Source: Larkinella bovis
GTDB lineage: Bacteria > Bacteroidota > Bacteroidia > Cytophagales > Spirosomataceae
Length of the DNA: 64,000 bases
Direction of reading: 5' to 3'
Assembly (NCBI RefSeq): GCF_042655385.1
Contig: NZ_JBHSMA010000001.1
Coordinates: 1,550,001-1,614,000 of the forward strand
Shown here piece by piece: positions 51,878 to 60,178 of the stretch (positions are counted from its first letter, which is position 1; every line of letters starts with the position of its first letter). The notes beneath the pieces are model-generated. The model was not told the origin of the DNA and ran no database searches. It worked only from the letters and a program-made list of their open reading frames with translations. The position numbers and the translations under genes are program-made.

Positions 51878-54800
51878 ATGAAACTCACCCTCCTTTCCAT
51901 AACGCGTCCCATTCTGGTAATCGTCCTGTTTCTCGTACTGGGCCTTCTGGGACTGTTTTCGTATTCGCAGATGCGGTATGAGTTATTGCCCAATTTATCC
52001 ATCCCGTTCATTATTGTAACCACACCCTACCCTGGCGCATCACCGGCGGAGGTTGAAAGCGGGATTACCAAACCCATTGAAGACGCGGTTTCATCCGCCG
52101 ATCGGATCAAACGGGTCACTTCGCTTTCCATTGAAAACGTTTCCGTCGTCATGGTGGAGTTCAAGCACGATGTCGATTCGGATCAAGCGTTGCAGGACGT
52201 CCAACGACGGGTCAATCAGGTGACAACTGCGCTGCCTGCGGGTTCGCGCACGCCTACCCTGGACCGGTTTTCCATCTCGGAACTCCCGCTGGTTCGGGTG
52301 GCCGCCAACAGCACTCTATCCGAACTCGACTTTGGTTCGCTGCTCAAAACGCAGATCAAACCTCGGCTGGCGCAGGTTGCGGGCGTCGGTCAGATTCAGT
52401 TTGTCGGCTTACCCGAAGCCGAAGTTCGCGTGGCCCTCGATGCGTCCCGGCTTAAGGCGCTGAATCTATCAGTTTTGCAGGTGGTTAGCGCCCTGCGGGC
52501 GTCGAACCTGAATGTGCCATCGGGGAGTGTAAAAGACGCCGATGCCGCTTACTCGGTGCGGGTTGTGGGCAAAACCGATGTTGTTTCGCAGCTCAGCGAA
52601 ATTGTAGTTCACACTAGTCCGACCGGCCAAAAAATTCGTTTGGGCGAAGTCGCCACGGTTTCGACGGAGAAGAAGGAAATGGAAAATCTCAGCCGGTTTA
52701 TGGTGCAGTCGGGAGCGTCGAAACCCGAAGGCCGGACTTCGGTCGGAATTCTGGTCAAAAAGCAGTCCGGTGCGAATAATGTGGAAGTGAGCGCGGCCGT
52801 CCGCAAAGCCCTGAAACAATTGGAAACCGACTACGCGGCAACGGGTTTAACGTTCTCAATTGCGCAGGATGGCTCCGATTTTACGCTGGCGGCAGCCGAG
52901 GCTGTCAACCACGACCTGGTGATGGCCATTTTCCTGGTGGCGCTGGTCATGTTTGTGTTCCTGCACAGCCTGCGCTCGTCGCTGATCGTGATGGTGGCCA
53001 TTCCGGCGTCGCTCCTGTCCACCTTCATCTTTATGCACCTGCTCGGTTTTTCGCTCAATCTGCTGACGTTGCTGGCCCTCTCGCTGGTGATCGGGATTCT
53101 GGTTGATGATTCGATTGTGGTGCTGGAAAGTATTTACCAGCAACTGGAAAAAGGACGCGACAAACGCACGGCGGCCCTCGAAGGCCGGAACAGCATCGGT
53201 TTTGCCGCCATTGCGATCACGCTGGTCGATGTTGTCGTCTTCGTTCCACTCTCCTTCTCACCCGGTTTAGTGGGCGACCTGGTGCGGGAATTTTCGCTGG
53301 TCGTTGTGATTTCAACCCTGTTCAGCCTGCTCGTCTCGTTCACACTCACGCCCATGATTGCCTCGCGGTTCGGTAAACTGGAACACCTGACGCCCCACTC
53401 GCTGATGGGCCGCTTTGGTCTGGGCTTTGAACGGTTGTTCGACCGGCTTTCGGAGGCCTACCGCCGGTTACTGGCCATGGCGCTGCATTACCGCAAAACG
53501 ACTGTTTTGATGACGTTCGTGCTGTTCATTGTGGCGCTGATGCTGCCGGGAATGGGTTTCATTGGCGGGGAATTCATGCCGCCGACCGACAAAGGTGAAA
53601 TTAACGTGGTGCTTCAATTCCCGGAGGGATACAAACTCGAACAAACCGATGCGTTTGCCCGGCGGTTTGAAAGCCGGTTATACCGTATGCCCGAAGTCCG
53701 GCGCGTGTTTACCAACGTTGGTGCCAATCCCGATGGCTGGTCGAACCTGCCCACCAGCAAGAACGCCGTGGAATTTGCCGTTACGTTTTCGCCCCGGCAG
53801 GAACGCACCAAAGACCTCAACACGCTGACCCGCGAGGTGAAAGAACTGGCGTCGGAGATTCCCGGTGCCCGCATTCGGGCCTATCCGCTGGGTATTCTGG
53901 GCTCCGATAATGCCGCTCCCATCCTGTTGCTGGTTGGCGGCCCCGACCGCGACAGGCTGCGGGCCGAAACCATTCGGCTGGTGGACGCCATAAAGAAAAT
54001 TCCCGGTACGGCGGATGTCCGGTTTTCGGGCAATGTCCGCAAACCGGAAGTCGAAATCCATGTTGACCGGGAAAAACTGGCCCGCTTCGGCCTGACCACC
54101 GAAACGATAGGTCTGGCCATCCGGACGGCTTTGGCCGGTTTTGACGACCTGAAAATTCAGCAGGGCAATGAATCGGTAACGATGCGGGTACAGTACGCCG
54201 AATCGTTCCGCAACCGCACCGCCCAGATCGGCCAATTAACGCTGACGAACGCCTATGGTCAACCCGTCGAACTGAAGCAGGTTGCGGAGATTCGGGATAC
54301 GTTCAACCCGGCCATTCTCGAACGCAAAGACCGCGACAACGCCATGACCATCACTTCGCAGGCCATTGGCCGGCCGACGGGCGAAATTGGTATCGACATC
54401 CAGAAAGCCGTGGCCGACCTCAAGCTGGACCCGTCGGTTCGCATCACCTACGGCGGTGATCTGGAGTTGCAGGACGATTCGTTCGGCAAACTGGGGCTGA
54501 TGTTTCTGGCGGCCATTCTGTTTATGTACCTCGTCATGGTAGCGCTCTACAATTCCTGGGCCTATCCGCTGGTTGTGCTCTTTTCGATTCCGGTTGCCAT
54601 TGTCGGGGCTCTGTTTGCGCTGGCCATGACCATGAATTCGATGAATGTCTTCACCATCCTGGGTATGATCATGATGCTCGGTCTAGTGGCAAAAAATGCC
54701 ATTCTGCTGGTTCAGCGGGCCAACGAAAACCGGGAACAGGGCCTGAACGTCGTTGATGCGCTACTCGAATCCGGTCATGTTCGGCTGCGCCCCATTCTGA

Positions 54801-56401
54801 TGACAACCCTGGCGATGGTGATCGGGATGCTGCCCATTGCCCTGGCAACGGGTCCCGGTGCCGAACTAAAAACCGGGCTGGCCTGGGCGCTCATCGGCGG
54901 CCTGACCAGTTCGATGTTCCTGACGCTGGTGTTCGTACCGGTCATGTACTTCTACTTCGCCCGGATGATTGCGCGGGTTTCGCGTCGCGGCCCGAAAGCA
55001 GCAGAGGGTAAGCCGAGGGCCAAGAACGTGGGGCTCCCGGAAAGGGCCATACCGGTAACGATTGGTTTCCTTGTCCTGGGAACCACAACCCTTTTCGCCC
55101 AACCCGCTGCGCCCCGTCCCCTTTCCATCCGGGAGGCCGTTGATCTGGTTCGGCAACAGAACGGAGAGGTCCGTATTGCCCGGATGGAGGTGCAGAAAGC
55201 CAACGCCAAAACCGAGGAAGTGAAGCGGCTGGTATTGCCCACCCTCAACGCGGCTGTGCAATACCAGCGGAATCTTACCCCGCCCGTGTTCTTTTTCCCG
55301 GCTTTTTCGATCACGCCCGAAGGCGGTTTTTCGCTCGATGAAAATCAGATGACACCCATCGAAGCGGCCCTGAAAAATCAGTACAATGCAGGCTTGAATG
55401 TCGCGATGCCGGTTCTTCAGCCGAATCTGCGCATTGCCCGCCAACAGGCGGTTTTGGGACAGAAACTGGCCGGGGAGCAACTCCGGTCGGTCATCGCCCG
55501 GCAGGTGGCCGATGTGAAACGCCAGTACCTCAATACGCTGCTGGCGCAGGAACAACGGGCGTTGCTGCAACGCAGCATTCGCCGGGCCGAGCAGGCCCTG
55601 CAGGAAGTCCGGAGTTTGTATCAGGTTCAGCTGGCGACGGATGCCGACACGCTGCGGGCCTTTGTCGAAATGGCAAATCTCCGCCCGAATCTCTCCAAAC
55701 TGGACCGGACGATCACGCTGCTGAAGGGCCAGTTAGCGGTTTTGACGGGACTCAGCGAGTCGACCGATTTCGCCACGAACCTGATTCTGACGGATTCGCT
55801 GACGTACGCACTGGAACAAGACCCAACGGAGGAAGCCACGGTTGGCCTGGCCCTGAACCGGCGGCCCGAAATCCGGCAGTTGTTGCTGGGACTGGAAAAC
55901 AGTCAGCTGCAAACCCGGCAGGAGCAGGCCCGCCGTCTGCCGACCCTGAACCTGTTCGGCCAGGCGGGCGCACTGACGCAAATGAACCATTTCCGGTTTG
56001 CCGATAGCCGCTGGCCATTCGTTAGCTTCCTCGGCTTGCAGTTGACGGTTCCGATCCTGACGGCCGCGACGAGTCCAAAAATTCAGCAGACCCGGCTGGG
56101 TTACGCACAGGCGCAGGAACAGCTAAACTATAGCAAAGCCCTGATTCGTAACGAGGTCCGCTCGCAGTTGCACTCGCTGAACGAGTCCCGCGAACGCATT
56201 CGGACCCAGGAGGGCGTTGTCCGGGCTGCCGAACGCAGTTATGCCCTGACGCAAAGCCGCTACCGGCAGGGATTGATCAAATTCGGTGATGTTACCGATG
56301 CCGAACTGGCGTTCCGGCAGGCGCAAACCAATCGCTTGCAGGCCGTCTACGAGTACCTGATCGCCAAAGTAGAACTGGAGCGGGCCACCGGCGAGGAATA
56401 A
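51878..56401 (+). CDS. RND efflux permease fused to a TolC-like outer-membrane factor
   Basis: One uninterrupted frame of 1507 aa. Residues 1-about 1035 are a complete AcrB/HAE1-type RND pump: N-terminal TM1, pore domains, the proton-relay Asp410-Asp411 in 'GILVDDSIVVLES' and Lys939 in 'GLVAKNAILLVQ'. After a basic linker comes a further hydrophobic segment (1058-1075, ending in FAQ, a signal-peptidase-like site) and then a TolC-type outer-membrane efflux protein (about 1083-1507) with two halves of coiled-coil helices. Fused CusA-TolC proteins are known in Bacteroidota; this is an AcrB-type example. The adaptor gene is just upstream. Confidence 0.9.
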   Translation: MKLTLLSITRPILVIVLFLVLGLLGLFSYSQMRYELLPNLSIPFIIVTTPYPGASPAEVESGITKPIEDAVSSADRIKRVTSLSIENVSVVMVEFKHDVDSDQALQDVQRRVNQVTTALPAGSRTPTLDRFSISELPLVRVAANSTLSELDFGSLLKTQIKPRLAQVAGVGQIQFVGLPEAEVRVALDASRLKALNLSVLQVVSALRASNLNVPSGSVKDADAAYSVRVVGKTDVVSQLSEIVVHTSPTGQKIRLGEVATVSTEKKEMENLSRFMVQSGASKPEGRTSVGILVKKQSGANNVEVSAAVRKALKQLETDYAATGLTFSIAQDGSDFTLAAAEAVNHDLVMAIFLVALVMFVFLHSLRSSLIVMVAIPASLLSTFIFMHLLGFSLNLLTLLALSLVIGILVDDSIVVLESIYQQLEKGRDKRTAALEGRNSIGFAAIAITLVDVVVFVPLSFSPGLVGDLVREFSLVVVISTLFSLLVSFTLTPMIASRFGKLEHLTPHSLMGRFGLGFERLFDRLSEAYRRLLAMALHYRKTTVLMTFVLFIVALMLPGMGFIGGEFMPPTDKGEINVVLQFPEGYKLEQTDAFARRFESRLYRMPEVRRVFTNVGANPDGWSNLPTSKNAVEFAVTFSPRQERTKDLNTLTREVKELASEIPGARIRAYPLGILGSDNAAPILLLVGGPDRDRLRAETIRLVDAIKKIPGTADVRFSGNVRKPEVEIHVDREKLARFGLTTETIGLAIRTALAGFDDLKIQQGNESVTMRVQYAESFRNRTAQIGQLTLTNAYGQPVELKQVAEIRDTFNPAILERKDRDNAMTITSQAIGRPTGEIGIDIQKAVADLKLDPSVRITYGGDLELQDDSFGKLGLMFLAAILFMYLVMVALYNSWAYPLVVLFSIPVAIVGALFALAMTMNSMNVFTILGMIMMLGLVAKNAILLVQRANENREQGLNVVDALLESGHVRLRPILMTTLAMVIGMLPIALATGPGAELKTGLAWALIGGLTSSMFLTLVFVPVMYFYFARMIARVSRRGPKAAEGKPRAKNVGLPERAIPVTIGFLVLGTTTLFAQPAAPRPLSIREAVDLVRQQNGEVRIARMEVQKANAKTEEVKRLVLPTLNAAVQYQRNLTPPVFFFPAFSITPEGGFSLDENQMTPIEAALKNQYNAGLNVAMPVLQPNLRIARQQAVLGQKLAGEQLRSVIARQVADVKRQYLNTLLAQEQRALLQRSIRRAEQALQEVRSLYQVQLATDADTLRAFVEMANLRPNLSKLDRTITLLKGQLAVLTGLSESTDFATNLILTDSLTYALEQDPTEEATVGLALNRRPEIRQLLLGLENSQLQTRQEQARRLPTLNLFGQAGALTQMNHFRFADSRWPFVSFLGLQLTVPILTAATSPKIQQTRLGYAQAQEQLNYSKALIRNEVRSQLHSLNESRERIRTQEGVVRAAERSYALTQSRYRQGLIKFGDVTDAELAFRQAQTNRLQAVYEYLIAKVELERATGEE

Positions 56402-56450
56402 GTTTCAAGTCTAACACCCGTGGCGTGCCGGTGATACCGCGAAGCTTCGA

Positions 56451-56720
56451 TCATTGATCACGCTCCTTCGCCCCTTTCCACTGTCGGTATTTTTCGGGCA
56501 GGCAGTGTCCGCAAGGGCGAAAGCCGTGTGCCAGTGCTTCGGCTTCCGAGGCAAAAAACACCCGGTTTTTCGTCAGCATCCGTTTCCCAGATGCGCAGCG
56601 CAGCAAACCGTAAATTCGGAGGGAGCGATTCCCTCCGAATACAATCTGCCCGGTTTTGATTCGCCGTCGAAGGGCGGCTTTTCCGGTTTCATCGTCCGAA
56701 AAATCAGCATGGCGAGTCAT
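56451..56720 (-). CDS. Ada-type metal-binding domain protein
   Basis: The protein is 89 aa, corresponding to the N-terminal zinc domain of Ada as a stand-alone protein: 'GGNRSLRIYGLLRCASGKRM', 'VFFASEAEALAHGFRPCGHC', with Cys in the LRC and PCGHC motifs. In Ada this domain repairs methylphosphotriesters by transfer to a zinc-bound Cys. Its ATG overlaps the TGA of the oxygenase gene upstream, so the genes form one operon with the Ada-like methyltransferase. It lacks one of the four usual ligand cysteines at its expected place, so activity is uncertain. Confidence 0.8.
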   Translation of the reverse strand: MTRHADFSDDETGKAALRRRIKTGQIVFGGNRSLRIYGLLRCASGKRMLTKNRVFFASEAEALAHGFRPCGHCLPEKYRQWKGAKERDQ

Positions 56721-57412
56721 GGGGCGTCGTGAAAAATGATGCCCAGTGTAGACCGGTTTCCCGAGCGAACCGGGCTAACACCGTGTTTCATGGCGACCCG
56801 ATAATGCCCTCTCGTTCCCTTTTGCGGGCGGAATTGGGTCGTGAACACCAACACATCGCCCTGGCGGGGCGTCAGCACCGTTGCCTTCGACTGCGCTCTC
56901 GGTATCTGCTCGGTCAGAACAAACTCTCCGCCGGTATAGTCCACCCCCATTTCATTCAGGAAAACAACGGCCTGCAAAGGAAAAGACACCTCTCAGTATA
57001 CATCCTGATGCAGCGTATTGAACCCGCCTTCACCGTATTGCAGCAACAACGGCGTCGCCAGACGCTGCCGATTTGCCCAACATTCGGCGAGAAAATCAGC
57101 GTGCTCAGCGGGATAGACCCGTTCGAGGTTCAGGACATTCATCCACTGGTTGGCCACCGGAACGATGGCTTCGTACAGGCGCGTTCGCAGGGTCTGAATC
57201 AGGTCCGGCAGCGGGTAAGTGAAGTATTTGTACTCGCCGAGTCCGAACCGGTACCGTTCCATCGAAATCGTTTTCCGAAAGTGCTGCGGTTGCCCGTACA
57301 GGCCAATCAGTTCCTGGCATTCCACCGGATAGAATACCCGATCCAGAAGGGCAAAACCGTGTTGGTGGAGTCCCGAATGAACGGTTTTCCAATCGACCAA
57401 TTCCAGGTTCAT
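56717..57412 (-). pseudogene. 2OG-Fe(II) oxygenase interrupted by an in-frame TGA
   Basis: The two halves read in the same frame: 'MNLELVDWKTVHSGLHQHGF' to 'GEGGFNTLHQDVY' and, after TGA (56993-56995), 'EVSFPLQAVVFLNEM' to 'STLGIIFHDAP'. The break falls just after the HxD iron motif (HQD), where relatives have Gly (YGE); GGA to TGA needs one base. The distal His (MKHGVSP) and Arg (RSTLGIIF) lie in the second half, so neither half can work alone. Related oxygenases occur in alkylation-repair operons, as here between Ada-like genes. An earlier in-frame ATG at 57457 is less likely. A sequencing error remains possible. Confidence 0.85.
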
Positions 57413-57454
57413 AGCAAGATGACACGGGGTGTTAAGACGGGATCGCTGTTTTTC

Positions 57455-57476
57455 CACTCATTCGCGCTTTCACTCG
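57455..57476 (-). repeat. Half copy of the GAAAGAGY hairpin arm (element G)
   Basis: On the minus strand, CGAGTGAAAGCGCGAATGAG overlaps the TGA stop codon of the Ada-like gene. It is nearly the left arm of element B (GAGTGAAAGCGTGAAAGAG). No complementary right arm is found before the oxygenase start. Confidence 0.5.
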
Positions 57477-58324
57477 TTGCCCACCTGAGCCGCTTCCCAG
57501 CCCAGCAGAGCGGTTTTGCGGGTAGCGCCCCATCGGTAGTGGCCAAACAACCCGGTTTTGCGAATAACCCGGTGGCAGGGAATCAGGTAGCCGACCGGAT
57601 TCGAACCAATGGCCGTTCCGACCGCCCGCGAGGCTGATGGCAGGCCGATCACTGCCGCAATCTGATCATAACTCACCACTTGTCCCTCCGGAATGCGCAG
57701 CAGCGCTTCCCAGACTTTCAGTTGAAACGGCGATGCTTTGACCACCACGTCCAGCGGTTTTCGGTCGGCATTCGTAAAAATGGTATCGGCCAGGGAATGA
57801 AGCGCAGACGGGTCGGCCATCAGCCGGGCTTCGGGCCAGTCGGTGGCAAAGCGCCGGGCGAGGCTGGCCGGGTCGGAGGGTTCGGCTTCGTCCAGAAAGT
57901 CCAGTTTGCAGATTTTATGCCCGATGGCCCCCAGCAGATACGGCCCGAACGGGCTTTCAAAAATACCGTAGCGAATGGTAATTCCCTCGCCCCCCTGCTT
58001 GAACTGCCCCGGCGTAATTCCTTCGAGCACCACGAACAGATCGTGCAGCCGCCCCGTCCCCGACAGGCCCGTTTCGTCGGCGGTTTCGGCCAGTGTCAGC
58101 CCGTGGCGCAGGCGCTCCTTGGCGAAGTCGAGTGTGAGGTATTGCAGAAATTTCTTCGGACTCACGCCCGCCCAGTCCGAAAATAACCGCTGAAAATGGT
58201 ATTCGCTGAGGTTGGCGCGGTCGGCCACAGCGGCCAGCGAAGGCTGCTGCCGGAAGTTCTCGGTTAGAAACTCGATCGACCGGGCTATTTGCTGATACGT
58301 GGGGCTGGTTTCCGTAGCGTTCAT
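57470..58324 (-). CDS. Ada-like AraC-type regulator/O6-methylguanine-DNA methyltransferase
   Basis: The protein is 284 aa. Residues about 1-110 form an AraC-type double helix-turn-helix ('LAAVADRANLSEYHFQRLFS', 'GVSPKKFLQYLTLDFAKERL'). Residues about 120-284 are the DNA-methyltransferase with the active-site 'LIPCHRVIRKTG' (acceptor Cys) and 'ASRAVGTAIGSNPVGYLIP'. It takes the methyl group from O6-methylguanine in a suicide reaction and probably regulates its own operon. The Ada zinc domain is separate (56451). The order of genes on the minus strand is this gene, the interrupted oxygenase, then the zinc-domain gene. Confidence 0.92.
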   Translation of the reverse strand: MNATETSPTYQQIARSIEFLTENFRQQPSLAAVADRANLSEYHFQRLFSDWAGVSPKKFLQYLTLDFAKERLRHGLTLAETADETGLSGTGRLHDLFVVLEGITPGQFKQGGEGITIRYGIFESPFGPYLLGAIGHKICKLDFLDEAEPSDPASLARRFATDWPEARLMADPSALHSLADTIFTNADRKPLDVVVKASPFQLKVWEALLRIPEGQVVSYDQIAAVIGLPSASRAVGTAIGSNPVGYLIPCHRVIRKTGLFGHYRWGATRKTALLGWEAAQVGNE

Positions 58325-58399
58325 GGTTCATGTCGTTTGTATACAACAAATTTACCCCGGAAAACACCCACCGGAAACCCGATTCTTGCGGACTTGTCG

Positions 58400-59128
58400 T
58401 TATTGCTTGACGAACCGACGGGTATAATACTGGTGCTCGGTTTGGAACAGAATGATGTAAATGCCACTGGCGAGCGTCGAAACCTCCAGGTCGTGCTGTT
58501 TCCCCACTTCCAGTTGCCGGGTTTGCAGAACCTGGCCCGACCCGTTGAGAATCCGGGCCGAGATGGTCGGCTGGCGGAGCTCCGGAACGCTCACCGTCAG
58601 CAACTGATCGACGACCGGATTGGGATAAATCCGCGCCAGATCCGGGCGGTATTTGTTGAAAATGGCTTCCAGTTCGTTGTAAAATTTATTCCGGGCCATT
58701 TCCGTATCGGAACCCGAAATCCGCCCGGTGATGGATTTTCCTTCCCGCACCACGTAGGAGCCGCAGACGCCAAGCGCATAATCGCCGTTTCGCTCGTCCT
58801 GGTAATAGGCATTGTCGATTCGACTGAGAATCAGCACCAGTTTCTCGCCGGTTTTAAAACCGTGCGTGTACAGGCGGCACATGAACCCCGGATCGCCCCA
58901 GACCCGAATGACCGATTTCTCCTCGCTCCCGTTCAGGACCTCCAGGATTTTCACGTCTATCCCGTGGGCTTCGTGGTCTTTCACTTCCGCCCGCACAATC
59001 AGGGAGCCCGGCTTCCAGGCGTTTTGCTCCGCAATCGTCAAAAAAGCCCCGCCATCCACGCAACTGCAAGCCAGGGCATTTAACCAACCCAGCCCGCCCA
59101 TCAACACCATCAGTAATCGTCGCATCAT
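58400..59128 (-). CDS. Secreted protein with NTR/TIMP-like N-terminus and T9SS type A sorting domain
   Basis: The protein is 242 aa. A signal peptide (about 1-20, ending ALA) is followed directly by Cys-Ser-Cys, as at the start of TIMP/netrin-like domains; further cysteines lie in 'GDPGFMCRLY' and 'ALGVCGSYVV'. From about 168 comes a T9SS type A C-terminal sorting domain ('IYPNPVVDQLLTVSVPEL', 'ILNGSGQVLQTRQL', 'LASGIYIILFQTE'). It should be exported by the type IX system, with the C-terminal domain removed at the surface. The NTR assignment rests on the CxC start and is tentative. Confidence 0.82.
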   Translation of the reverse strand: MMRRLLMVLMGGLGWLNALACSCVDGGAFLTIAEQNAWKPGSLIVRAEVKDHEAHGIDVKILEVLNGSEEKSVIRVWGDPGFMCRLYTHGFKTGEKLVLILSRIDNAYYQDERNGDYALGVCGSYVVREGKSITGRISGSDTEMARNKFYNELEAIFNKYRPDLARIYPNPVVDQLLTVSVPELRQPTISARILNGSGQVLQTRQLEVGKQHDLEVSTLASGIYIILFQTEHQYYTRRFVKQ

Positions 59129-59235
59129 AATCTGCCCGTTTTTTGACAGAGACCCCCAACCGGAATATTTCGTTGGAACCCCGACCGTTCCATTCTTATT
59201 TTTTCTACTTTAGCCCGCTTAACTACTATCTCGTA

Positions 59236-60087
59236 ATGATAAATAATCTGCTTCAGTACATCAAGCGGAAGCTCGAACGGCGTCGGATCAAGCGAACGTT
59301 TCAGGAATACGATTTTCAAGTTGTTACCATTCCGTTAGCGGGTTACGGCTCTGTAGAAGTTGCCCAATGGCTGAATCCGTTGCTGGAACGTCCGTATGCG
59401 GTGACAATCAAGGATGTAAATTTTTACAGGGAGTTCACCAAAGAAGGCGATTTTGTGATCGACATTGGCGCGCACATGGGCGATACGACCTTGCCAATGG
59501 CGCTGGCGGTTGGCCAAACCGGTTTGGTTCTGGCATTCGATCCGAATCCGCTGGTGTATAAAATCCTGGAAAAGAACGCGTCGCTCAACAAGGAGAAAAC
59601 GAACATCGAGTCCTACCGGCTGGCCATTGCAACCAACGAAGGTGAGTATTTCTATAATTCTTCGGAAGCGACCTTCAGCAACGGCGGCATTTCGGCAGTG
59701 GCCGACAGTCCGCACGGCAAATACGGGTTGAAGGAAAAGATTCAGGCGGTAAACCTGGAGCGGTTTTTACACGAAAAGTACGCCGATCGTCTTTCCCGGC
59801 TGACCCTCATCAAAATCGATACGGAAGGGCTCGATATCGAGATCATTAAATCGATCGAGAAGGTGTTAACCACCTACAAACCGACGGTTATCTTCGAATG
59901 TTTCAAGCGGTTACCGGCCAGGGAACGGTACGATTTGTACGATTCGATTCAGCAAAAAGGCTACAACCTTTACTACATCGAAAAGTTTGAAGCCGACACG
60001 CCGAAGGTGCGGCTGAAGCGGGAAGACATGACCAACTGGAAGCATTTCGACGTAGTTGCCACGCCGTTCAAATGGCGGGAAGTGTAA
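59236..60087 (+). CDS. FkbM family methyltransferase
   Basis: The start at ATG 59236 gives 283 aa; the frame is open upstream but without homology. The SAM-binding core has 'DFVIDIGAHMGDTTLPMALA' (motif I), 'GLVLAFDPNPLVYKILEKNA', 'IKIDTEGLDIEIIKSIEKV' and 'KPTVIFECFKR', typical of FkbM O-methyltransferases. Such enzymes methylate sugars or polyketides and often belong to glycan loci, though this copy is far from the polysaccharide cluster. The acceptor is unknown. The stop codon TAA overlaps a hairpin repeat shared with acs. Confidence 0.9.
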   Translation: MINNLLQYIKRKLERRRIKRTFQEYDFQVVTIPLAGYGSVEVAQWLNPLLERPYAVTIKDVNFYREFTKEGDFVIDIGAHMGDTTLPMALAVGQTGLVLAFDPNPLVYKILEKNASLNKEKTNIESYRLAIATNEGEYFYNSSEATFSNGGISAVADSPHGKYGLKEKIQAVNLERFLHEKYADRLSRLTLIKIDTEGLDIEIIKSIEKVLTTYKPTVIFECFKRLPARERYDLYDSIQQKGYNLYYIEKFEADTPKVRLKREDMTNWKHFDVVATPFKWREV

Positions 60088-60178
60088 CGGTTTTCGGCAT
60101 TCAGTATACGGTTTACGGGAGCTAACGCATTGCTGGCGAAGCCCACCGAAAACCGTATATTGAAAACCGTATCCCTCT
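60087..60178. repeat. Inverted repeat of CGGTTTTCGG type between convergent genes (element H)
   Basis: The left arm (60087-60119) pairs with the right arm (60146-60174): ACGGTTTTC with GAAAACCGT, and TATACGGTTTACGG with CCGAAAACCGTATA in 13 of 14 places. It begins on the last A of the FkbM stop codon and ends at the stop codon of acs. The interior has GGAGCTAACGC, shared with element E. It may terminate both genes. Confidence 0.7.

Noticed and set aside
56993..56995. TGA in the oxygenase gene as a selenocysteine codon
   Set aside because: Relatives have glycine, not cysteine, at this place, and no suitable hairpin follows the codon.
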